A stretch of 64,000 nucleotides of DNA, from the NCBI RefSeq assembly GCF_005233875.1, contig NZ_SZPZ01000001.1, forward strand, positions 1,364,001-1,428,000. Reading direction: 5' to 3'. Shown one piece after another: positions 31,683 through 39,329 of the stretch. Source of the DNA: Kribbella jiaozuonensis (GTDB taxonomy: Bacteria; Actinomycetota; Actinomycetes; Propionibacteriales; Kribbellaceae). Position 1 is the first letter of the stretch; each line of letters begins with the position of its first letter. The notes beneath the pieces were generated by a model. That model was not told the DNA's origin. It ran no database searches and saw nothing but the letters and a program-made list of their open reading frames with translations. The translations under genes and the position numbers were made by a program.

Positions 31683-32594
31683 ATGCGCTTGAACTACATC
31701 CTCTCCGACCTCGGTATCGGCCTGCGGCGGAACATGTCGATGACGATCGCGGTCGTCGTCACGATCTGGGTCTCGCTGTCGCTGTTCGGCAGCGCGCTGC
31801 TCGCCCGCGAGCAGGTCGACCTGATGAAGGGGAACTGGTACGACAAGATCCAGATCTCGGTCTTCCTGTGCACCAAGGACTCCGGCGGCCGCGGCTGCAG
31901 CGGTACCGAGGTGACCCAGGAGCAGAAGAACCGGATCCAGCAGGTCATCCAGACCAACCCCGACACCGCACCCGACGGCGTCTTCTCGGAGTCGAAGTCC
32001 GAAGCGTTCGAGTCGTTCAAGAAGCTGTACAAGGACTCGCCGATCGTCAGCACGGTCACCCAGGACCAGATGCAGGAGTCCTTCCGGGTCAAACTGAAGG
32101 ATCCCCAGCGCTATCAGAACCTGGTGAGTGCGGTCAGCGGCTTACCGGGCGTCGATACCGTGCAGGACCTCCGGCAGTACCTCGATCCGTTGTTCAAGGC
32201 CCTCAACGGGTTGCAGGTCGGCGCGCTGATATCGGCCGGCTTGCTGCTGGTCGCCGCCCTGATGCAGATCTCCAACACGATCCGGTTGGCGGCGTACGCC
32301 CGGAGACGAGAGATAGGCATCATGCGCCTGGTGGGCGCCTCGAACTTCTATATCCAGCTGCCGTTCCTGCTCGAAGCGGTGCTGGCCGCCCTGGTGGGCG
32401 CGGTCTTTGCCTGCGGCACCCTGTGGGTCGGGGTGTACTTCGTTGTCATGCAGCGGGCCCAGGAGACGTTCCGGGTCTGGCAGTGGGTCGGCGCGGCCGA
32501 AACCTTCCGCGCGACGCTGATCATGGTCGTGGTCGGCCTGATCCTGGCCGTGATCCCGACATTCCTGACGACGCGGAAATACCTCAAAGTCTGA
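31683..32594 (+). CDS. ftsX: Cell division protein FtsX
   Basis: This 303-residue membrane partner of FtsE has a cytoplasmic N-terminus (MRLNYILSDLGIGLRRN), helix 1 (MSMTIAVVVTIWVSLSLFGS) and an extracellular loop of about 130 residues with a CTKDSGGRGC Cys pair. Three more helices follow, with the FtsX core RREIGIMRLVGASNFYIQLP between helices 2 and 3. The extracellular loop should contact a hydrolase such as the M23 protein encoded next. Confidence 0.95.
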   Translation: MRLNYILSDLGIGLRRNMSMTIAVVVTIWVSLSLFGSALLAREQVDLMKGNWYDKIQISVFLCTKDSGGRGCSGTEVTQEQKNRIQQVIQTNPDTAPDGVFSESKSEAFESFKKLYKDSPIVSTVTQDQMQESFRVKLKDPQRYQNLVSAVSGLPGVDTVQDLRQYLDPLFKALNGLQVGALISAGLLLVAALMQISNTIRLAAYARRREIGIMRLVGASNFYIQLPFLLEAVLAALVGAVFACGTLWVGVYFVVMQRAQETFRVWQWVGAAETFRATLIMVVVGLILAVIPTFLTTRKYLKV

Positions 32595-32623
32595 CCCGGG
32601 TGACCTATCGTGCTGTATCAGGA

Positions 32624-32650
32624 GTCACAGAAGTAACAGACGTAACTCCT
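32624..32650 (+). promoter_or_regulatory. MtrA-like triple 9-bp direct repeat
   Basis: Three head-to-tail 9-mers, GTCACAGAA, GTAACAGAC and GTAACTCCT, lie 41 bp before the M23 gene and 30 bp after ftsX. The first is close to the 9-bp direct repeats (GTCACAgcg type) known for MtrA, the response regulator that controls cell-wall hydrolase genes in actinobacteria. Confidence 0.5.
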
Positions 32651-32690
32651 GTACCGCACGACAACTGAACCCAGAGCAAGGGGTCGACCT

Positions 32691-34133
32691 GTGGTCCCGC
32701 ACTTCCCCGGTGCGAACCCGCGCAAGCGGGGGAGCATCAAGCGAGACGACAGCACCGGCACCGCCACCACGCCGTACCAGCGATCACGCACGCGACCGCC
32801 GGGCCGGCAGACGGTGGTTGCCGCTTGCTGCCTTGTCCTGTCCCTGTCCGCCGGAGTCCTGGCGGCGGTTCCGTCTGCCCCGTCGGCAGAGGCGAGACCG
32901 CCGGATCCAGCCGCCAAGAAGAAACAGCTCGACGCGCAACTCGGTCAGCAGAAGGCCGATCTCGACGACGCGTCCGACCAGCTCGGCAAGTCCGTTGCCG
33001 CGTACAACCAGGCCGAGACGAAGTACCAGGCCGTCCAGGTCCGGTACGCCGCCGCGCAGGGCCAACTGGCCGCTGCGAAGGCCGCCGATGCGGTTGCCGC
33101 GGGCAAGCTTGCTGCGGCCGAGGCGGCCTTGCGTACGGCGGTGTCCGACGTCGAGGCCGGCGAGAAGCTGATCGCGGAGAAGCGGGCCGTTGCCGGTCGC
33201 GCCGTACGGTCGGCGTACCAGCAGCAGAACAGTCTTGTCGGGCTGTCGATCGCGCTGCGCGGGGCCGCGCCCGCCGACATCGCCACCGGGATGCAGATCC
33301 AGCGGAACGTGTTCGGCATCCAGAGCAACGCGATCACCAACCTGAACAACGCGCAGGCGGAGCTCGCCAGCCGTCGGGTCAAGGTCGCGGCCGCGGAGAA
33401 GGCATCCGAGGCGGCCCGGGCCGAGGCGGCGGCGACCGTACAGCGGGTCACCGAGCTGACCAAGCAGGTCGCGGCCGACAAGGCCGAGGCGGCGGCGGTC
33501 GCGAAGGTCAAGCTGATCGCGTTCAAGGCCGCCGAGAAGGAGAAGAACACCGAGCTGGCGCAGTACAACTCGTTGCTGCGTGAGCGGGCGCGGGTCGAGC
33601 AGCTGCTGATCGCACGGGCGAAGGCCGAGAAGGCAGCAACCGCGCGGCGGAAGGCGGCGGCCGAGAAGGCCGAGCGGGAGAAGGCGCGCAAGGAGCACCG
33701 GCCGCCGCGGAACATCCCGGACCCGGGCGGTTCGGGTGGCGGTCGGTTGAGTTACCCGGTGAGCAGTTACATCACCTCGCCGTACGGGATGCGCTTCCAC
33801 CCGGTCCTGCACTACTGGAAGCTGCACGACGGCACCGACTTCCGCGCTCCCTGCGGTACGCCGGTGCGCGCCGCGGCCGACGGCGTGGTGACGGACAAGT
33901 ACTACAACGGCGGCTACGGGAACCGGCTCTTCGTCTCACACGGAGTGATGGACGGTCGCTCGATCACGACCGTCTACAACCACCTCTCGAAGTACAAGGC
34001 CCATGTCGGCGAGCGGGTCCGCAGAGGCGAGATCATCGCGTGGTCCGGGACGACCGGCTACTCGACCGGCTGCCATCTGCACTTCATGGTCTACCAGGAC
34101 GGCAACGTCATTAATCCGATGAAGTGGCTCTGA
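32691..34133 (+). CDS. Secreted M23 (LytM) peptidase with coiled coil, EnvC-like
   Basis: This is a 480-residue envelope protein. After a basic N-terminus comes a signal helix (TVVAACCLVLSLSAGVLAAV, about residues 44-63). A long Ala/Lys/Glu-rich coiled coil follows (residues 75-325), then a Pro/Gly linker and a C-terminal M23 domain. The zinc motifs are LHDGTDFRAPCG (H-x3-D) and GCHLHFMVYQDG (H-x-H). Coiled coil plus LytM is the form of FtsEX-regulated hydrolases or activators (EnvC, RipC-like), and the place after ftsEX supports this. GTG start with AAGGGG 7 nt upstream. Confidence 0.93.
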   Translation: MVPHFPGANPRKRGSIKRDDSTGTATTPYQRSRTRPPGRQTVVAACCLVLSLSAGVLAAVPSAPSAEARPPDPAAKKKQLDAQLGQQKADLDDASDQLGKSVAAYNQAETKYQAVQVRYAAAQGQLAAAKAADAVAAGKLAAAEAALRTAVSDVEAGEKLIAEKRAVAGRAVRSAYQQQNSLVGLSIALRGAAPADIATGMQIQRNVFGIQSNAITNLNNAQAELASRRVKVAAAEKASEAARAEAAATVQRVTELTKQVAADKAEAAAVAKVKLIAFKAAEKEKNTELAQYNSLLRERARVEQLLIARAKAEKAATARRKAAAEKAEREKARKEHRPPRNIPDPGGSGGGRLSYPVSSYITSPYGMRFHPVLHYWKLHDGTDFRAPCGTPVRAAADGVVTDKYYNGGYGNRLFVSHGVMDGRSITTVYNHLSKYKAHVGERVRRGEIIAWSGTTGYSTGCHLHFMVYQDGNVINPMKWL

Positions 34134-34154
34134 GCGACCTGCGATACTGGTCGG

Positions 34155-34628
34155 ATGGTGAAACAGACCGGCCAGCAGAAGCCGATCGCGCAGAACCGGA
34201 AGGCGCGACACGACTACCACATCGAGGACGTGGTGGAGGCCGGGCTGGTGCTGACGGGGACCGAGGTCAAGTCCCTCCGGCTGGGCCGGGCCTCCCTCGT
34301 CGACGCGTTCGCCGCCGTCCGCGGCAACGAGCTGTGGCTGCAGGGCATGCACATCCCGGAGTACACGCACGGCACGTGGACCAATCACGAGCCGCGCCGG
34401 GCGCGGAAGCTGCTGCTGCACAAGGACGAGGTGCAGAAGCTGATCCGGGCCGTCGAGCAGCAGGGTGTGTCACTGATCCCGCTGTCGCTGTACTTCAAGG
34501 ACGGGTACGCGAAGGTCGAGCTCGCGACCGGGCGCGGTAAGAAGGACTACGACAAACGCCACGCCCTGGCCGAGCGCCAGGCCAACCGCGAGGCCCAGCG
34601 CGCCCTGTCGGACCGCCACCGTCACTGA
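34155..34628 (+). CDS. smpB: SsrA-binding protein SmpB
   Basis: This 157-residue RNA-binding protein brings tmRNA to stalled ribosomes. The beta-barrel core is seen in [34 protein letters not shown] and [20 protein letters not shown]. The C-terminal tail [20 protein letters not shown] is the part that enters the mRNA channel. The ATG follows a GATACT hexamer (34143-34148) by only 6 nt, so the message may be leaderless. The ssrA gene is 0.7 kb downstream. Confidence 0.97.
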   Translation: MVKQTGQQKPIAQNRKARHDYHIEDVVEAGLVLTGTEVKSLRLGRASLVDAFAAVRGNELWLQGMHIPEYTHGTWTNHEPRRARKLLLHKDEVQKLIRAVEQQGVSLIPLSLYFKDGYAKVELATGRGKKDYDKRHALAERQANREAQRALSDRHRH

Positions 34629-34701
34629 CCGGGGGTCGCTCAGGGGCTGCTCCGGGCTGAACCCGATGGGGTGAACGGCAGGTCGCGCGCAGAGTGGAAG
34701 C

Positions 34702-35262
34702 ATGTCCACTTCAGACCTGCTGGTGACGCCGGCCCAACGGGACCGCGCAGTCGAGATCCTGAAAGAGATGTACGCCGACGGCCGGCTCGACCACATGGAG
34801 TTCGACCTCCGGCTCGAGAAGGCCCTGAAGGCCCGCACCCGCGCGGAGCTGAACAGCACGTTCGACGGCCTGGTCGCACGGCCCGTCCCGACGTTCGCGC
34901 CGGCCGCCTTCACCCGCCCGGCGCCGATCCAGCGCTACGAGGGTGACGGGCGGGGGATGGGCACGGTCGCGCACTGGCTCGGCTACCCGACCTTCTTCGT
35001 CGGCCCCGCCATCGTGGTCGCCACCACCGGCCAGAAGAACCCCGCAGTACGCCGCCACGCCGTCGAGGCCCTCAACTTCCAGCTGACCGCCGTCGGCGCC
35101 TTCGCCGCCCTCGGCATCCTCACCGGCTTCACCCACGGCTTCCTCGGGTTCCTCTTCCCGATCCTCGGCATCCTCTGGTTCCTCCTCACCGGCATCGGCG
35201 GCCTGGCCACCGCAGCCACCGGCAAGTTCCGCTACCCCTTCACCCTCCGCCTGATCAAGTAG
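34702..35262 (+). CDS. DUF1707 plus DUF4870-like membrane protein
   Basis: This is a 186-residue protein. Residues 7-60 are a DUF1707 unit (TPAQRDRAVEILKEMYADGR, LDHMEFDLRLEKALKARTRA). The C-terminal 110 residues have three helices of DUF4870 type (WLGYPTFFVGPAIVVATTGQ, AFAALGILTGFTHGFLGFLF, FLLTGIGGLATAATGKFRYP). Function unknown; DUF1707 is found at the N-terminus of many actinobacterial membrane proteins. It lies between smpB and ssrA and may be independent of both. Confidence 0.83.
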   Translation: MSTSDLLVTPAQRDRAVEILKEMYADGRLDHMEFDLRLEKALKARTRAELNSTFDGLVARPVPTFAPAAFTRPAPIQRYEGDGRGMGTVAHWLGYPTFFVGPAIVVATTGQKNPAVRRHAVEALNFQLTAVGAFAALGILTGFTHGFLGFLFPILGILWFLLTGIGGLATAATGKFRYPFTLRLIK

Positions 35263-35350
35263 GGGAATGTCAGGTGCGGTCGGTCTGTTGGACTTGATAG
35301 TGTGGATCTTCCACCACCCTCCGGGGCGGTGGGAGTTTGACAACTCAACA

Positions 35351-35723
35351 GGGGGTGAACGGTTTCGACTTTGGACGTTGGTTCCAAGGGAAGCGGGCCG
35401 AGGATCCAGGGTTATCTCGTTAACGATCTCTGGAAACCAATAAGTGCCAATAAAACGCGCACTAGCTACGCTCTCGCCGCCTGACGGCCGAGCACTAAAG
35501 TAGCGGTCAGCCCGGGGATGCTTCCGACCCGGTTCCTGGCCTCAGCTAGGAAGCTTGCTGTGCTAGCCCGGTCACGGGGTTAGCACGGGACATTCACAGT
35601 GACTGAGCCTGTCAGCGAGATGTCTGTACAAACGCTGGGGCTGAGAAAAACGCCATTCAGACTGCGCCCGGAGAAGTCTTGAAACCCCGCCGAAGGACGC
35701 GGGTTCGATTCCCGCCACCTCCA
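35351..35723 (+). ncRNA. ssrA: Transfer-messenger RNA (tmRNA)
   Basis: The 373-nt gene starts GGGGGTGAACGG. Its GGGGGUG acceptor arm pairs with CACCUCC at 35716-35722, followed by discriminator A. The T-loop GGTTCGATTCCCG is at 35702-35714. CCA is not encoded. The tag frame begins at GCC 35446 and reads ANKTRTSYALAA then TGA (35482-35484), ending in the ALAA degron recognised by proteases. Pseudoknot sequences surround the tag. A one-piece (not permuted) tmRNA. Confidence 0.97.
35446..35484 (+). other. tmRNA proteolysis tag reading frame
   Basis: The resume codon is GCC at 35446 and the twelve-residue tag is ANKTRTSYALAA, followed by TGA. The preceding TAAGT matches the region read by SmpB/S1 to set the frame. 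Confidence 0.93.
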
Positions 35724-35734
35724 CGAAGGCGATG

Positions 35735-35783
35735 GGCGAGGTGTGCCGACGGAAAGCGTCGGCCACCTCGCCTTCGTCGTTTT
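35735..35783 (+). terminator. Rho-independent terminator of ssrA
   Basis: GGCGAGGTG-t-GCCGAC, a 7-nt loop, then GTCGGC-CACCTCGCC forms a 15-bp stem (35735-35772), followed by TTCGTCGTTTT. It lies 11 bp past the tmRNA end. The remaining sequence to 35921 shows nothing further. Confidence 0.9.
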
Positions 35784-35921
35784 GTGCGGCTGCGCTTCGC
35801 TTGCCGCAAGCGGGGGCTCCGCCACCCGCACCCCCTTGCGCCTTCGCTTCGCTCGGCTCCGTGGCTGGGTTGAGCAGTCAGCTCACCTGCGGTGATGGAG
35901 TGAGCAGTCTCCGTGGCTTGT

Positions 35922-36338
35922 TCAGTCTTCGGAGAGTAGTTGGGCTGTTTGGGCTGTGTCTTCGGTGCCTCGGTAGTGGTAGATCTTGCCGTTGCGGAAG
36001 CGCCACCAGTGGTGGAGTTCCATGACGGCTGATTTGCCGGTTCGGGTGCTTGTTGCGCCGAAGCGGATGATGGCCATTACGTCGGTGTCGTTGGATGCGA
36101 TCGCCAGTGGGGTGAACTCGGTGACGGTGAGTGCTTCGGCGAGTTCTTTGAAGAAGTCCGGGACCTCGGCCTTGCCGTGCTTGACCCCGTGCCAGGGTGC
36201 CGGTGCTGCCTCGGAGACGGATGCCCAGTCGACGTCGTCGGTCAGCTGCTCGAGGATGAAGCCGACGTCGCCGCGGCCGAACGCGTCGTAGACCGACTCG
36301 ACGGTCTTGATGTTGTCGCTTGCGCTGGTCTGCGCCAT
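35922..36338 (-). CDS. SnoaL-like (NTF2 fold) protein
   Basis: This is a 138-residue NTF2-like protein: TVESVYDAFGRGDVGFILEQ, DDVDWASVSE, PDFFKELAEALTVTEFTPLA and HHWWRFRNGKIYHYRGTEDT are the typical blocks. Family members include cyclases, isomerases and non-enzymatic binders; the substrate is unknown. A strong GGGGGAGG site precedes the ATG at 36336-36338. It is divergent from an alpha/beta hydrolase. Confidence 0.85.
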   Translation of the reverse strand: MAQTSASDNIKTVESVYDAFGRGDVGFILEQLTDDVDWASVSEAAPAPWHGVKHGKAEVPDFFKELAEALTVTEFTPLAIASNDTDVMAIIRFGATSTRTGKSAVMELHHWWRFRNGKIYHYRGTEDTAQTAQLLSED

Positions 36339-36429
36339 GGAAGCCTCCCCCAATTGTGTGGCCTCCCCCAGGGACCACGTCCCTTACCTACAGCTATAGG
36401 CCGGTCGGCCGCCGATGGGAACCGCTGAG

Positions 36430-36458
36430 GGAATATTCCGCGCAGCGAATATTCGCTG
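36430..36458. promoter_or_regulatory. Pair of GAATATTC palindromes
   Basis: GGAATATTCC (36430-36439) and CAGCGAATATTCGCTG (36443-36458) are both perfect palindromes on the core GAATATTC, with centres 16 bp apart. They lie between the SnoaL and hydrolase genes. Two identical 8-bp AT-rich cores this close in GC-rich DNA suggest cooperative binding of a dimeric regulator. Confidence 0.65.
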
Positions 36459-36560
36459 ATCGGGCAGATATCGGGACACTGGCGGGTTGTACCAGTGGGG
36501 TGTCAGGCGGGTGACAGCGCGACGGGGGATGGTGGGGCTGTGGAGCAGGGGAGGGCGCAG

Positions 36561-37469
36561 ATGAGTGGCGTGCGAAATGGGCGGCGGGATGTCGTGGTCG
36601 CGGACGACGGGGCTGCGATCGAGGTACTGAGCTTCGGAGCGGGGCCGGGGCTCGTGGTGATTCCGGGCAACAACCGGCGGGCTCACCACTACGAGGCACT
36701 GGCGCGCGGGCTCGCCGGCGCGCATACGGTGCACGTGATCGAGCGACGCGGCCGCGGGGCGAGCGGTCCGCAAGGCCCGTCGTACGGCGTGGACACGGAA
36801 GTCGACGATGCCGTCGCGGTCATGGAGCACACCGGCGCGCAAATGGTGTTCGGTCACAGCTACGGCGGATTGGTGGCGTTGCACGTCGGACTGCGACGGA
36901 CGGTCGACGCGCTGGTCGTCTACGAGCCCGGCGTGAGTATCGGCGGGTCGTTCGACGCGAGTTGGCTGGAGGTGTTCATCCGGCAGCTCGGGGATCGGCG
37001 GCAGGTTGCGGCGATGGCGACGTTCCTCAAAGGGACCGGGTTGTTGCCGTTCCGGGCCTCGCCGTTGCTGTGGGCAATCTCCTTGCTGATGTTGCGTGGG
37101 CCCGGTGGGCACGAGACGCGGGCGATGATGCCGACGACGCCGGCGGAGATCGCCGAGATCGTTCGGCTCGACTCCGACGGGAGCCGGTACGCCGGGATCG
37201 CGTCGCGGACCCTTCTCCTCGGTGGTGAGAAGTCGCCCGCGTACCTGACCGGAGTACTCCCGCAGCTCGCGACGATCCTGCCGAGCGCCGAGTACACGAT
37301 CCTGCCCGGCCTCGACCACAACGCCCCGGACGAGAACGCCGCTGACGTCATCGCCCAGCAGATCCGCCTGCACCTGGTCCGCGGGGAGCGCCACGGCTAC
37401 GTCGACCACGAAGCGGTGGAGTACGGCGTACACCTGGCCGACGAGCGGGTGCCGATCCATCGGGATTGA
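36561..37469 (+). CDS. Alpha/beta hydrolase
   Basis: This is a 302-residue hydrolase. LVVIPGNNRRAHHYEALARG holds the oxyanion region, MVFGHSYGGLVALHVGL the nucleophile Ser, and LPGLDHNAPDENA the catalytic His. A lid (MATFLKGTGLLPFRASPLLW) lies between. Substrate unknown. GGGGAGGG precedes the ATG. A MarR gene starts 31 bp downstream and may regulate this unit. Confidence 0.87.
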   Translation: MSGVRNGRRDVVVADDGAAIEVLSFGAGPGLVVIPGNNRRAHHYEALARGLAGAHTVHVIERRGRGASGPQGPSYGVDTEVDDAVAVMEHTGAQMVFGHSYGGLVALHVGLRRTVDALVVYEPGVSIGGSFDASWLEVFIRQLGDRRQVAAMATFLKGTGLLPFRASPLLWAISLLMLRGPGGHETRAMMPTTPAEIAEIVRLDSDGSRYAGIASRTLLLGGEKSPAYLTGVLPQLATILPSAEYTILPGLDHNAPDENAADVIAQQIRLHLVRGERHGYVDHEAVEYGVHLADERVPIHRD

Positions 37470-37500
37470 CGATGGATCCGGCGCGGTGGACATTCTGTGT

Positions 37501-37938
37501 GTGAGCACGGCCGAACAGGACGCCCAGGCGTTCGCTGACCTCTTCCGCGAGACGTACCTGCGGTTCCACCGCCGGGACGGCAAGCGGACCGAGATGTCCG
37601 GCGCGAGCCGGGCCGTACTGCACCACCTCTCGCAGACCGGGCCGTTGACCGTCGGCGATATCGCGCTGCACCTGGACCGGGCGCAGTCCGTCGTCAGCGA
37701 CATCGTGACCCAGCTCGAGTCCAAGGGCGTGCTGGAGCGCGAGCGCGATCCCGAGGACCGGCGCCGCACGCTGGTGTGGCTGTCGCCGGAGGGCTTCGAC
37801 GTACTGCGTGCCGACCGCGACGTACTGAGTGTCGTCGCGCTGGCGGACTCGTTCGCCCAGCTGCGACCCGGCGACCGGGCAGTGCTGCTCACCACCCTGT
37901 CCCAGCTGATCCGAACGGAGCAGAACCATGACCACTAG
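37501..37938 (+). CDS. MarR-family regulator
   Basis: This is a 145-residue winged-helix regulator: LHHLSQTGPLTVGDIALHLD, RAQSVVSDIVTQLESKGVLE and RERDPEDRRRTLVWLSPEG (wing). I chose GTG 37501; a GTG at 37486 is also in frame. The stop lies inside the next gene (11-bp overlap), so it is made with the zinc-ribbon protein. Confidence 0.83.
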   Translation: MSTAEQDAQAFADLFRETYLRFHRRDGKRTEMSGASRAVLHHLSQTGPLTVGDIALHLDRAQSVVSDIVTQLESKGVLERERDPEDRRRTLVWLSPEGFDVLRADRDVLSVVALADSFAQLRPGDRAVLLTTLSQLIRTEQNHDH

Positions 37939-38164
37939 CTGCGAGAGCTGCAGCATGCCGATCGAGAGCGGCCGGTACTGCGCGTACTGCGTCGATGCCG
38001 ACGGCAACCTTCAGGACTTCGACACCCGATTCGCGTCGATGGTGTCGTGGCAGGAGCGCCGGCACCCGGGCGAGCCGCGCGAGAAGATCGAGGCCGACAC
38101 CCTCGCCTACATGGCGACGATGCCGGCCTGGCGCGACCACCCGCGCCTGGTCGACCACCGCTAA
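37928..38164 (+). CDS. Small zinc-ribbon protein
   Basis: This 78-residue protein starts TTSCESCSMPIESGRYCAYC, a four-Cys zinc ribbon (Zn_ribbon_2 type). A helical tail follows (SWQERRHPGEPREKIEADTL). It overlaps the MarR gene by 11 bp and its stop shares CTAA with the convergent SnoaL gene. Likely a co-expressed regulatory or chaperone-like partner; the actual role is unknown. Confidence 0.8.
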   Translation: MTTSCESCSMPIESGRYCAYCVDADGNLQDFDTRFASMVSWQERRHPGEPREKIEADTLAYMATMPAWRDHPRLVDHR

Positions 38165-38481
38165 ACGGCTTGGACGACATCCCAGTGCTCGACGATCTGC
38201 TCGCCTTCGAAACGCCAGATGTCGACCACGGCCTGGCTCCCCTCGGCGGTCGTCATGAGGTAGTGCACGACCACATGGGTGTCGTCGGCAATGATGCGCT
38301 GGAGGTCGAGCTCGGCCCCGGCGACCGGTGCGCGGGCGATGAACTCGATGAAGGCGTCGCGGCCCGACGGGTTGCCGGGGCTGTGTTCGACGAAGTTCTC
38401 GTGCAGGAGCGGGCGGAGCGGTTCGAGGTTGCCGTTGGCAAACTCCTGGAACGCGTGCAGGGTCAGTTCCTTGATCGTCAT
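38161..38481 (-). CDS. SnoaL/NTF2-like protein (ester cyclase group)
   Basis: This is a 106-residue NTF2-like protein: TLHAFQEFANGNLEPLRPLL, ENFVEHSPGNPSGRDAFIEF and VDIWRFEGEQIVEHWDVVQA. The H-W-D end is typical of the predicted ester-cyclase group. It is divergent from an XRE-type regulator with an inverted repeat between them. Confidence 0.83.
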   Translation of the reverse strand: MTIKELTLHAFQEFANGNLEPLRPLLHENFVEHSPGNPSGRDAFIEFIARAPVAGAELDLQRIIADDTHVVVHYLMTTAEGSQAVVDIWRFEGEQIVEHWDVVQAV

Positions 38482-38517
38482 GCCGACGACGATGAGCCCG
38501 CGGCGGCCGCGTTGTCG

Positions 38518-38534
38518 ATTACATCGCTTGTAAT
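38518..38534. promoter_or_regulatory. Inverted repeat between SnoaL and XRE genes
   Basis: ATTACA-tcgct-TGTAAT is a perfect 6+6 repeat with a 5-bp centre, 37 bp upstream of the SnoaL ATG and 25 bp upstream of the XRE GTG. The AT-rich arms stand out from the surrounding GC-rich sequence. Confidence 0.55.
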
Positions 38535-38558
38535 TGCCCGGCCCGCGATACTCGGAGG

Positions 38559-39329
38559 GTGAGTGATGACAGACCGGTCGGCGAACTGCTGCGGGAGTGG
38601 CGCCGGCGGCGGAAGCTGAGTCAGCTCGACCTCGCGATCCAGGCGGACGTGTCGCCGCGGCACGTGAGCTTCGTCGAGACCGGGCGGACGATTCCGAGCA
38701 GTGCGATGGTGCTGCATCTCGCCGAGCAACTCGCGGTGCCGCTGCGAGAACGCAACCGGCTGCTGGTCGCGGCCGGACATGCGCCGGTATACCGGCAGAC
38801 GCCGCTCGACGACCCGGACATGGCGCGGGTCCGCGCGGCCCTCGACCAGTTCGTCCGCGCGCACACGCCGTACCCGGCCCTCGCCGTCGATCGCCGCTGG
38901 AACCTCCTGCTCGCCAACGATCCGTTCAACGCACTCCTGGCCGGCGTCGACCCGAAGCTGCTCACCCCGCCTATCAACTTGATGCGCCTCGGCCTGCACC
39001 CCGACGGCATCGCGTCGCGGATCATCAACCTGCAACAGGTCCGCGGCTACCTGCTGCCACGGCTCGCCCGCCAGGCCGCCGCCTCCGGCGACCCGGAGCT
39101 CCATCAGCTGTACGACGAACTAGTTGCCTTCGGCCCCGTCGACAACACTCCACCGGACCCCGCCGACATCGCCCTCACCATCCAGATCCGTCATCGCGGC
39201 ACCGACCTCACCTTCCTCAACGCGATCACAACGTTCGGCACCGCGTTCGACATCACCCTCGAGGAGATCGCGATCGAGACCTACCTCCCAGCAGACGCGA
39301 CCACAATGGAGTACTTCCGCCGTACCTAA
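38559..39329 (+). CDS. XRE-family regulator with MmyB-like ligand domain
   Basis: This 256-residue regulator has an N-terminal HTH (LREWRRRRKLSQLDLAIQAD, VSPRHVSFVETGRTIPSS, residues 9-46). An MmyB-like ligand domain follows from about residue 95 (YPALAVDRRWNLLLANDPFN, LTFLNAITTFGTAFDITLEE). It is a second, more distant member of the group also seen at 8.8 kb. The probable target is the divergent SnoaL gene. The stop shares CTAA with the convergent epoxide hydrolase gene. Confidence 0.88.
   Translation: MSDDRPVGELLREWRRRRKLSQLDLAIQADVSPRHVSFVETGRTIPSSAMVLHLAEQLAVPLRERNRLLVAAGHAPVYRQTPLDDPDMARVRAALDQFVRAHTPYPALAVDRRWNLLLANDPFNALLAGVDPKLLTPPINLMRLGLHPDGIASRIINLQQVRGYLLPRLARQAAASGDPELHQLYDELVAFGPVDNTPPDPADIALTIQIRHRGTDLTFLNAITTFGTAFDITLEEIAIETYLPADATTMEYFRRT

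Noticed and set aside
35572..35831. Open frames on the minus strand at the end of ssrA (peptides like VAGIEPASFGG)
   Set aside because: They are antisense to the tmRNA acceptor/T-arm and its terminator; this is a well-known spurious translation of tmRNA and tRNA ends.
9616..39329. Stop codons shared by convergent genes (CTAG at 9616, CTAA at 38161 and 39326)
   Set aside because: Four-base overlaps of convergent stops are frequent in compact GC-rich genomes and need no special explanation.
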